Shown here piece after piece: positions 49,978 through 64,000 of a stretch of 64,000 nt of DNA (the stretch's first letter is position 1; every line of letters starts with the position of its first letter). The position numbers and the translations under genes were made by a program. Origin of the DNA: Chloroflexota bacterium (lineage in GTDB: Bacteria; Chloroflexota; Anaerolineae; Caldilineales; Caldilineaceae). The notes below the pieces were generated by a model. It did no database searches and was not told where the DNA came from. It was given only the letters and a program-made list of their open reading frames with translations. Where the stretch lies: NCBI GenBank assembly GCA_016861025.1, contig BOKO01000001.1, positions 364,001 through 428,000 of the forward strand, written 5' to 3'.

Positions 49978-50358
49978 CTACGGCGACGTCTGCTCATCGC
50001 CGCGCGCACTGCGCTCGGCCGCGATCTGGCGCAACAGCTCATCGACGCGCGCTGCTTTTTCTGGTGAATCGTCGTAGGAGAAAAGCAGCTCCGGCACAGC
50101 GCGCAGCCCCAGGCGCTCGGCAAGTTGGCCGCGCAGATAAGGCGTCGCGCTTTGCAACGCTTTGAGTAGTTCGCGTCGCGATACGGTATCGTCGTCGTGA
50201 CTCACGAAGATGCGCGCGTTGCGCAGGTCTTTGCTCACACGCACGTCAGTCACCTTGACGAGACTGATGCGTGGGTCTCGCAACTCGCCGGCCAGCATAA
50301 TGCTGATCTCCTCGAACACCAGCCCCGCCACACGTTGTTGGCGAATTTCTGAGGACAT
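49978..50358 (-). CDS. rbfA: Ribosome-binding factor A
   Basis: 126 aa from ATG 50358. The RbfA KH-like fold is clear: RQQRVAGLVFEEISIMLAGELRDPRISLVKVTDVRVSKDLRNARIFVS, then LLKALQSATPYLRGQLAERLGLRAVPELLFSYDDS. It binds immature 30S subunits and helps 16S rRNA 5'-end maturation and cold adaptation. Last gene of the nusA operon, 143 bp after infB, with a decayed GGGAGAT repeat between. Confidence 0.95.
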   Translation of the reverse strand: MSSEIRQQRVAGLVFEEISIMLAGELRDPRISLVKVTDVRVSKDLRNARIFVSHDDDTVSRRELLKALQSATPYLRGQLAERLGLRAVPELLFSYDDSPEKAARVDELLRQIAAERSARGDEQTSP

Positions 50359-50389
50359 AATCAAGAATCCTGAAGTCTGATGAGAGGGG

Positions 50390-50425
50390 AAGATAGGGAG
50401 ATTAGGAGATGGAGATGTGGGAGAT
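50390..50425. repeat. Decayed GGGAGAT-type tandem repeat
   Basis: GGGAAGATAGGGAGATTAGG and GGAGATGTGGGAGA form an imperfect run related to the 8-bp repeat at 41283-41322; complementary CCTTTCCCCTCTCC lies just right of it. It separates infB from rbfA. Confidence 0.6.
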
Positions 50426-50501
50426 TTTGATCTCCTCACCACCCCATCACCCGACTACGCCACTCCGTTCTTCCTTTCCCCTCTCCAAGTCTCTTTGTTC
50501 T

Positions 50502-52475
<1,974 letters not shown>

Positions 52476-52962
52476 ACAACTTTCATCCTTTTCCCATTCG
52501 GGTTATCAAATTATTGCGCCGATGCAAATAATGCGCCGGTTGTCACACAAACGCTGTTTCGCTCATGTCAGGTGCAACAAAACACCCGGCATGAGCTTCG
52601 CGCTGACACAACAAACGCCCAGTATCAACGCTTGATCAGGCGCGACGTGTGGGAATGGTATGAATCAAACGGCGCAGATATCGCCAGGGTGGTGATTTTG
52701 TATGACAAAGCGAGGAGCACGTGGAAGGCATGGAGTCGTAGGAGAGGGGTTGTGAATTGCGTTTATCGCATACGCAACCTCACTCTACTCTGCGTCCTGC
52801 CTGCCACATCTGCCCACTCAGCGTCACACAGCACAACCGTCTTACTGACAGCCATGACCGCCTGCCCCTGAGGACATTGTTGCTTTGCGTTTCATGATTC
52901 CAATCTCACACTGACCTGTTTACCTGACTACACACTTCAAGCTCCACCTCATGGTTTTGCTG
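52476..52962. other. 487-bp gap inside the nusA-infB operon
   Basis: I see no supported gene on either strand. In many bacteria an L7Ae-like gene (ylxQ) stands here, but no remnant is recognisable. A 30-codon minus-strand frame starting MAVSKTVVLCDAEWAD is too short and unsupported. No terminator-like stem is obvious, so infB may still be read from the nusA promoter. Confidence 0.45.
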
Positions 52963-53280
52963 TTATGCAGCGCCTTGAGGTGTCTCTGATTGCGACGTTA
53001 ATCGTTCCAGCTCCGCCGTGAGCGCAGCGCGTTCAGCAGCCTCCAACTTTGTGCGCAAAGCCTGCTCCAGCCTGCCGCCTTTGAGCGCCGCTTCCCAACA
53101 CGAACGATCGTTGTGCACGTAGGCGCCTCTTCCGGCGCGCTTGCCGGTTGGATCGAGCACGACGCCTTCCGTCGTGCGCACCAACCGGATCAGCGTTCGT
53201 TTTCCTTGCGCCTGTCGACAGCCGATGCATGTGCGAATCGGTGTATGTTTCACGCGCCCACTTCGCGCCTGTTTTTTCAT
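52963..53280 (-). CDS. rnpM: YlxR/RnpM-family RNA-binding protein
   Basis: 105 aa. The family motif PIRTCIGCRQAQGKRTLIRLVR and the GRGAYVHNDRSCWEAALK segment are present, and the latter carries the basic and aromatic residues of the RNA-binding face. YlxR (RnpM) binds RNase P RNA and modulates its activity in Bacillus. It lies between nusA and infB, its usual position. The C-terminal 30 residues form an alpha-helical extension. Confidence 0.92.
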   Translation of the reverse strand: MKKQARSGRVKHTPIRTCIGCRQAQGKRTLIRLVRTTEGVVLDPTGKRAGRGAYVHNDRSCWEAALKGGRLEQALRTKLEAAERAALTAELERLTSQSETPQGAA

Positions 53281-53353
53281 TCTACCTCACATAGCGGCCA
53301 CAGGCAGAAACCGAGACGCATTGCAACATCGGCGTTAGCGCCTCTGCTCGCGT

Positions 53354-55099
<1,746 letters not shown>

Positions 55100-55238
55100 A
55101 CCGCTTTTTCTCTTTTCTCCAGGTGTATTCCCTTATACAACAACAAAAGTGGGGGTCGCCCACTTTCGCCAACGTTCACTCGACTCCACTGCGTCACTGC
55201 CATCTATCACGATAGAAGCAGCTCACTACACGTTGGAA

Positions 55239-55267
55239 ACTATAACATAGAATGCATCACGGTGCAA
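55239..55267 (-). promoter_or_regulatory. Probable promoter of the nusA operon
   Basis: On the minus strand TTGCAC (55267-55262), 17-bp spacer, TATAGT (55244-55239). The -10 matches five of six bases; the -35 only three. The leader to nusA would be about 135 nt. The remainder of the 342-bp gap 55100-55441 holds only the hairpin at 55371-55399. Confidence 0.5.
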
Positions 55268-55370
55268 GTTGTTTCAGGTGTGAAAATTTTATCAGAATGC
55301 GTCCACTTTCTGTTGTCACTATTGACGCGAGGAAAGTGTGTAGCGCCATCCACAAGGCTTGATGAAAGAT

Positions 55371-55399
55371 TTCCAGGGTGGAACCCCTCCACCCTGGAA
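55371..55399 (-). terminator. Hairpin terminator after the molybdoenzyme operon
   Basis: TTCCAGGGTGG and CCACCCTGGAA form a perfect 11-bp stem with a seven-base loop, followed in the minus direction by ATCTTTCATC. It ends the operon about 43 bp after the last stop codon and insulates nusA. Confidence 0.75.
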
Positions 55400-55441
55400 T
55401 GAGTATGAAGCTTGTTGCAGAAGGAGATGCAAAGATCGGGG

Positions 55442-56569
55442 TTACGCTTTGGTCAACCTGGGAGTCTGCACTGAGGCTCTCCCCATCCACCAGACTCCAG
55501 CCAGAAAGACGAGCGCTGAGAGCGATACAATCCATACAAGCAGGAGCCATTCGGCAAGCGTCGGAAAGTAATTGAACGTTAATCCGGTGCCGGTAAATGC
55601 CGTGCGCAGCCCTTCAAACTCCGGGACGACCAGCGCAGGGATCACCAGGTTCAGCTTGCTGGCGATGGCGGTCAGAGCAAGAAGTCCGCCGGCGGTAGCC
55701 AATGCCCACGTTCGCCGATTCAAGAAGAGCAACAATAACGCTGGCACAACGATCCCCAGGCCGACATGGAAGAACCAGAAAACCCACCAGAAAGGACCAA
55801 AGAGCACCAGGTTCAGGCTCGCCGTCTTGGCCGGGATGCCGGCGTACAGTGCAGTGGAAATTTCGGCCCACTCCAGAACGATTGCCGCCGCCAGTAGACC
55901 GAGCGCCAACCCGCGCAGCCAACGCACAGCATCTTCTGTTGCTTTATCCAGCACAACACTCAGGAAGAGCACCAACGCCACGCCGCTCAGTGCACCTTCG
56001 ACCAGGAAAAGGATCGGCGTCAGACCAGACTCCCACAACGCCTGGGCGCTGACGACGCCAAAAAGTGCGCCTTCGGCTCCGCCGAAAATAATCACGAGCG
56101 GAAGCCCCAGCAAGCTCAAGTTGCGCACGATCCCTGCGTCTGAGTTGCGCTGCGTCAGCACGATGAGCGCGATCAGTAGGATGCCATATAGGGTGTAGAA
56201 CCATACCATCAACCCCATGATCGAGGTTGGGTTTGTAGCCAGGAAGAGCCGCCAGAACCGATCTGGATGCCCCAAATCGAGCCAGATCGCCATCAGCCCC
56301 CCCGCCAGCGTTGCCAGCGCCGCAAAGAGCGCAATGGGCGCCACCGGTTTCAGCGCCTGCACGCGAAATCCATACGCCAGCGCAGCCACCAGATAGGCGC
56401 CGACCGACAGCCCGATCATCATGGCGTAAGCAGCCACCCATAGACCCCAGGGGACATAGGTGTTGTATGCCGCGACCGTGTGACCGCCAATAACGCGTTG
56501 AAAGACGCCCACCAACCCGATCACAAAGCCGACGAGTGTGAGAATCCACAAAACACGAACGGGTTTCAT
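55442..56569 (-). CDS. NrfD/PsrC-type membrane subunit of the molybdoenzyme complex
   Basis: 375 aa with about ten membrane helices. The polysulfide-reductase NrfD pattern is visible: WGLWVAAYAMMIGLSVGAYLVAALAYGF, then LDLGHPDRFWRLFLATNPTSIMGLMVW. It exchanges electrons between the quinone pool and the Fe-S subunit. ATG 56569 has a GGAGG site. It is the last gene of the operon, after the chaperone gene. Confidence 0.92.
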   Translation of the reverse strand: MKPVRVLWILTLVGFVIGLVGVFQRVIGGHTVAAYNTYVPWGLWVAAYAMMIGLSVGAYLVAALAYGFRVQALKPVAPIALFAALATLAGGLMAIWLDLGHPDRFWRLFLATNPTSIMGLMVWFYTLYGILLIALIVLTQRNSDAGIVRNLSLLGLPLVIIFGGAEGALFGVVSAQALWESGLTPILFLVEGALSGVALVLFLSVVLDKATEDAVRWLRGLALGLLAAAIVLEWAEISTALYAGIPAKTASLNLVLFGPFWWVFWFFHVGLGIVVPALLLLFLNRRTWALATAGGLLALTAIASKLNLVIPALVVPEFEGLRTAFTGTGLTFNYFPTLAEWLLLVWIVSLSALVFLAGVWWMGRASVQTPRLTKA

Positions 56570-56581
56570 ATCAGTTGCCTC

Positions 56582-57274
56582 CTATGCATGGTTCAAAGCT
56601 GGCTCAGACGCCGCAGCGAAAACCGGCGTCGGACGATTCAGCAATGTCCGCAGACAGGCTGCGTCCATCTCGATGGCGGCGTCTGTAAACCCGGCAAGGC
56701 CGATAAAGAACGAGACATCAGTTCCATTGCACAGATCCTTGTAAAACCGGGGCCACCAGGGAAGCAGATTGCGTCGGAGGAAATGGTCGCTGGCTTTCGC
56801 CGCCTCGCCCAAGAACGCTGTCTCCGTCGCCATGATCCTCGCCAGATGAGCAAGAAAACCAAGCTCTAGCGCCAAATGGTCCGCCGGAACAGTGCGTAAG
56901 CCATCCGCCGGCGTCACACCCCATTTCTGATAGGTTGCCAGCGCCTCGTATGCTGGCGGCCCCATTAATTGCCCGCCGCTCAGATAATAGGAGGCGTATG
57001 GCGGGGTGACCGGTCGCCCCGGCCCTTCCAAAAGACGCGTCATCTCGATGTTCAGGCTTTCGATGCGCTTTCCGAACTTCTGGGATGCCAGCCATTGTTG
57101 CATCGTAGCCAAATATGCTACAAGCCTTTCGTCAGACATGGAGGAGTCTATCGCGATTTCATCTGGCGACAGACTCATCACCGCAGTCACGCTTTCCTCA
57201 TCCAAAGGATAGGTATATAGTCTGCGCAACAGACTGTACATTCCCACGCGCCGCCAGAGCAGATCAGGGTTCAT
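56582..57274 (-). CDS. TorD/DmsD-family molybdoenzyme chaperone
   Basis: 230 aa, all helical. Matching features are RRVGMYSLLRRLYTYPLDEESV at the start, the substrate loop TPPYASYYLSGGQLMGPPAYEAL (the conserved proline/tyrosine 'PPY' region of the family) and DHLALELGFLAHLARIMATE. It binds the Tat signal of the catalytic subunit and guards cofactor insertion before export. It starts two bases after the catalytic subunit gene. Confidence 0.88.
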   Translation of the reverse strand: MNPDLLWRRVGMYSLLRRLYTYPLDEESVTAVMSLSPDEIAIDSSMSDERLVAYLATMQQWLASQKFGKRIESLNIEMTRLLEGPGRPVTPPYASYYLSGGQLMGPPAYEALATYQKWGVTPADGLRTVPADHLALELGFLAHLARIMATETAFLGEAAKASDHFLRRNLLPWWPRFYKDLCNGTDVSFFIGLAGFTDAAIEMDAACLRTLLNRPTPVFAAASEPALNHA

Positions 57275-57276
57275 GG

Positions 57277-60111
<2,835 letters not shown>

Positions 60112-60123
60112 CGATGACCTCCT

Positions 60124-61035
<912 letters not shown>

Positions 61036-61207
61036 TGTTCCATCTCCTTTGCTATGTTGTGAACGCTCATAAGCTATCGATGTTGAGCGCGCAACCCGAT
61101 ATCGCGATCGGCGTGGCGCAACTGCATGCACAGCGGAGAGAGCCGTGCAGCTCATCGGTTACTGTAGCAAGGAAGGAATCAGCAGGGAACTGGGAGCGAT
61201 CGGGGCG

Positions 61208-61233
61208 GCGCCCCTGGGAAACTTCCCAGGGCG
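61208..61233 (-). terminator. Hairpin between response-regulator gene and molybdoenzyme operon
   Basis: GCCCCTGGGAA and TTCCCAGGGC pair over ten bases with one bulged C. No T-tract follows on either strand. It may end the two-component operon. The rest of the 282-bp gap holds no gene; no clear promoter was found for the molybdoenzyme operon. Confidence 0.5.
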
Positions 61234-61317
61234 GTGTTCAACGGGCGGCTCCTGTTGCGTTGCATTTCTGGTCCAGAGCAGGCGCCCGGAATTCCAGGTT
61301 GCAAAATCGACTTGACT

Positions 61318-61956
61318 TCAGCTTAACAAACTGCGTTTGATGGCGAACTGGACCAGCTCCGTTCGATTGGCCAGGTTTAGCTTGCGCATCAAGTTGGTGC
61401 GATGAAAATCGACCGTTTTGACGCTGATAAAGAGCGTATCGGCGATCTCCTGATAGGTTTTGCCGCTCGCCAGCAATTGGAGAACCTCTCGCTCACGTTC
61501 GGTCAATGTCTCCAGGGGATCGGCGGGTGCAGCGCCTTGCTGTCGTAAACTGTCGGTCACGACATCGGCGATACGCGGGTCGAGAAAACTGCCGCCCGCC
61601 GCAACCGTGCGGATGGCTCGCACCAAAGTGTCGTCGGGTGCGCGCTTCAACACATATCCTTTCGCACCCGCGCGCAGCGTCGGCAAGACATATTCCCGGT
61701 TCTCATGTTGAGTAAGTGCGATGATGCGAACCTGAGGATAGTTTTGCAGGATGGCGCGTGTGGCTGCCAACCCATCCATACCAGGCATGCCGATATCCAT
61801 TAGCGCAATGTCAGGCGCCAATTGCTGCACCTGGCGCAACGCTTCCCGCCCATCCTCAGCCTCGCCGACGACCTCAAAATCCGGCTGCAATTGAAGCAAC
61901 ACGCGAATTCCTGCACGCACGATGGCGTGATCATCGACGATCAAAATGCGGATCAT
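61318..61956 (-). CDS. NarL/FixJ-type response regulator
   Basis: 212 aa. The receiver domain has Asp8-Asp9, phosphoacceptor Asp54 (ALMDIGMPGMDG), Thr in ALTQHEN and Lys in VLKRAPDD. The LuxR-type helix-turn-helix is LTEREREVLQLLASGKTYQEIADTLFISVKTVDFHRTNLMRKL. Its ATG overlaps the kinase stop codon as ATGA, so kinase and regulator are made together. The next operon in the same direction is the molybdoenzyme operon, its likely target. Confidence 0.95.
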   Translation of the reverse strand: MIRILIVDDHAIVRAGIRVLLQLQPDFEVVGEAEDGREALRQVQQLAPDIALMDIGMPGMDGLAATRAILQNYPQVRIIALTQHENREYVLPTLRAGAKGYVLKRAPDDTLVRAIRTVAAGGSFLDPRIADVVTDSLRQQGAAPADPLETLTEREREVLQLLASGKTYQEIADTLFISVKTVDFHRTNLMRKLNLANRTELVQFAIKRSLLS

Positions 61957-64000
61957 GGCTCGCTTTCTCCGAATGGCAGGCAGACGCGAACTGTCGTCCC
62001 TTCACCTGGTTCGCTATCCAGATACAAACGGCCGCGCAAAAGCGCGGCGCGTTCTTGCATGCCCAATAGACCCCATGGCCGTTGTTCTCGCTCGGATGTG
62101 TTGAACGCATCGAGGTCAAAGCCGACGCCGTTGTCACGGATCGTCATACAAACCTCGTCGGTCCCGACTTTCAAGCCGATCCACGCCTGGGTGGCGTGCG
62201 CATGACGGCAGATATTGGCGATCGCCTCCTGGCTAATGCGGAAGAGCGCCGTCTCCACCTCTTCAGGCAGGCGAAGCGCATCCTCCGGCGTATCCAGAAC
62301 GACGTCCACCCCTTGTGCGCTCAGTCGCTCCTGCGCACACCAGCGCAACGCCATCACCAACCCCAGGTCATCGAGCAAACTTGGGCGCAAGTCATAAATG
62401 ACATCTTGTAGTTCCTTCACAATGTCGCTGGCTGACATTGTCAGCCGCGCCAGCAGGCGCGCCGCCTGGTTTGGATCGTGCGCAACGGCGGCGCTGGCGT
62501 TCAATCCGAAGACCAGCGCGTTGATTGATTGCCCAATGCCATCATGCAGCTCGCGCGCGATGCGTCGGCGTTCCTCTTCCTGCGCGCGGATGACTTGCGC
62601 CAATAGTTCGCTGCGTCGCTGTTCGCGCTGACGCAACGTTTCCCAAAGGTGAGCATTTTCCAGCGCAACGCCAATTTGTTGACCAACTGCCGCCAGCAGC
62701 GCTATTTCCGGCTCGGTGAAGACGTGGGGCGTCTCAGCGGCGACGCTCAGAAGCCCTAACACCCGACTGCGCGCCTGAATCGCAACCGTGGCATGACAAA
62801 GCGGTCGCCCTTTATGCATCAGCGCCTGACGCGCCGTGCAACGCGTATCGTCTCCGGTCACAATTATGGGATGATGGTCAGATGCCACAGCGCTGCACAG
62901 ACAGTGTGGAAAGCCAGAGGCGGGCGGTGTGTCAAAACCGCGCCAGGTCGCCACATGGGCGTTGCCGTTCTCTTCGATCGTGACAACCCAACCGACCGTC
63001 AGATCAAGCGCCTGCAGCACTTGTTCGAGCGCTCGCTCTAACATTTGCGGCGGTGAGCGCATCTCACTCACTGCTGAAGCGACGGCGTTCAAGGCGCTCA
63101 ACTCGCGATTGCGTCGTCGCAACTCATTTTCCTGCGCCTTGCGCTGCGTGATGTCGCGCATAAACCAGGCCAACGCACGCCGCCCCTGATAGCGGGTCAA
63201 TGTGCTGGTCGTTTCCAATATCAACTTCTCGCCGTGCCGATTGACCAGAGAAAGCTCAACAGGATTTGCTGGTTGCTGCGTTGACTTGACCGATCTCCAT
63301 GCGCGTCGCGCTGTGGCAACAGAGTCCGGGTGGAGCACGCGCGCAGCGTTGCTGCCGATCAGTTCTGTGGTCGCATAGCCCGTCATGCGCGCGAACGCCT
63401 CGTTGACAAAGAGCAGATTGCCTTCGTCCTCTCCTTCATCGCAGATCAAGGCGATGCCCTCGCCCACCACCGCAGCGGCGGTCAGGAGATCTCGATAGCT
63501 GGCTTCGGAGAACCTGATCTGTTGGATCGATTCTTGAATCTGGTCAGCCATCTCATTGAATGCACGCGCAAGATCGCCCACCTCATCATCGGCCACAGTC
63601 GTTGCGCGTTCGTCGAAATGTCCTTCACCCAGCCGTTGCACCTGCTGGTTCAGCTCTGTCAATGGGCGTAACGCCAGGCGGCTAAACGTGTAAGTGGTTG
63701 CCACAGCGACCACCGAGCCTAGTGCAGTCAACATAAGCACAAAAGCCGTCGCCTGTTGCTGAATGGCCGCGATGCGCGCCTGGCTAAATCCCAGATGCAC
63801 TTCAACGGGAAGCCCATCGAGCGGTCGGTAGCCAAAATTGCGCACTGCGCCAAGCTCCGTGGCGAGCAACACCCCTGCACCCGGTCGTTCGTCGACGTTG
63901 CTCACTACGTGGAGCAGATCGCTTGGAAAACCATCGCGGAAGGTGTGGACGATGGGCGTTGTCGGACCAAAGGCAAAGGCATAAAGAACATCCGGATTGT
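61953..64000 (-). CDS. Sensor histidine kinase with HAMP, PAS and GAF domains (cut by right edge)
   Basis: The open frame continues past the window edge; 682 codons are inside. In order: an outer sensor part (VLYAFAFGPTTPIVHTF and on), one membrane helix (AFVLMLTALGSVVAVATTYTF), HAMP, PAS (LLTAAAVVGEGIALICDEGEDEGNLLFVNEAF), a GAF domain with four cysteines (HCLC, RC, LC), and a HisKA_3 helix with phosphoacceptor His in RRIARELHDGIGQ, then the ATPase domain (NICRHAHATQAWIGL, DNGVGFD). This is the NarX/LiaS/NreB class. It phosphorylates the adjoining regulator. Confidence 0.94.
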   Translation of the reverse strand, partial: NPDVLYAFAFGPTTPIVHTFRDGFPSDLLHVVSNVDERPGAGVLLATELGAVRNFGYRPLDGLPVEVHLGFSQARIAAIQQQATAFVLMLTALGSVVAVATTYTFSRLALRPLTELNQQVQRLGEGHFDERATTVADDEVGDLARAFNEMADQIQESIQQIRFSEASYRDLLTAAAVVGEGIALICDEGEDEGNLLFVNEAFARMTGYATTELIGSNAARVLHPDSVATARRAWRSVKSTQQPANPVELSLVNRHGEKLILETTSTLTRYQGRRALAWFMRDITQRKAQENELRRRNRELSALNAVASAVSEMRSPPQMLERALEQVLQALDLTVGWVVTIEENGNAHVATWRGFDTPPASGFPHCLCSAVASDHHPIIVTGDDTRCTARQALMHKGRPLCHATVAIQARSRVLGLLSVAAETPHVFTEPEIALLAAVGQQIGVALENAHLWETLRQREQRRSELLAQVIRAQEEERRRIARELHDGIGQSINALVFGLNASAAVAHDPNQAARLLARLTMSASDIVKELQDVIYDLRPSLLDDLGLVMALRWCAQERLSAQGVDVVLDTPEDALRLPEEVETALFRISQEAIANICRHAHATQAWIGLKVGTDEVCMTIRDNGVGFDLDAFNTSEREQRPWGLLGMQERAALLRGRLYLDSEPGEGTTVRVCLPFGESEP

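Noticed and set aside
52732..52862. Short minus-strand frame MAVSKTVVLCDAEWAD in the ylxR-infB gap
   Set aside because: Only 30 codons, with no convincing ribosome site and no resemblance to L7Ae/YlxQ.

Overview
The window is a chromosomal segment of a GC-rich bacterium, most likely a Chloroflexota member of the Caldilinea/Anaerolineae type. This rests on gene style rather than a marker gene: Ala-rich lipoprotein binding proteins, 'PTPTP/VVVTATP' linkers, PAS-GAF histidine kinases, a Trx-Trx protein disulfide oxidoreductase, a nusA-ylxR-infB-rbfA operon, and intergenic GCGTGTTGCGTG or GGGAGATA repeats. I found no rRNA, tRNA, CRISPR array, phage or transposase.

Layout. 1-7852 (minus): a sugar-utilisation operon with binding protein, two permeases, a URO-D-like protein, a GH31 glycosidase, a LacI regulator and the start of a Gfo/Idh/MocA-like oxidoreductase. 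8277-15587 (plus): aldo/keto reductase, zinc alcohol dehydrogenase, a second LacI regulator and a ribose-type ABC importer. The 7853-8276 divergent region carries two perfect palindromic operators, each placed on a promoter. 15638-19394: two decayed gene fragments, then a MacB-like ATPase/FtsX pair. 19499-22090: HAD hydrolase, a Phd/YefM-like antitoxin, a DNA methyltransferase and a convergent PD-(D/E)XK endonuclease, together a type II restriction-modification locus. 22164-28841 (minus): L-fucose isomerase, shikimate dehydrogenase and a pyruvate (or acetoin) dehydrogenase E1alpha/E1beta/E2 operon.

28971-32077 (minus) looks like a decaying defence locus: a broken DUF262 gene, a small intact unknown protein, an intact SMC/Rad50-like ATPase, and the zinc-ribbon tail of a lost partner. 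32546-38460 (plus): M29 aminopeptidase, acetyltransferase, ABC-2 exporter, an anchored protein and a homocysteine S-methyltransferase. 38623-41283 (plus): disulfide oxidoreductase, ECF sigma factor with zinc anti-sigma factor, and an arsenite methyltransferase under a strong operator-bearing promoter. 41368-49749: a ThDP enzyme, DUF2905, a two-gene unit ending in an unusual RDD-coiled-coil-double-HhH fusion, an aldo/keto reductase, and a large acyl-ACP-reductase-like protein with an extra N-terminal region.

49978-55099 (minus): the translation/transcription operon nusA-ylxR-infB-rbfA. 55442-61035 (minus): a respiratory molybdoenzyme operon (Fe-S subunit, catalytic subunit, TorD-like chaperone, NrfD-like membrane anchor), preceded by a NarL-type regulator and a PAS-GAF histidine kinase that runs off the right edge; these probably control the molybdoenzyme. 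Several operons carry long hairpins between genes, most clearly after both sugar-binding-protein genes.
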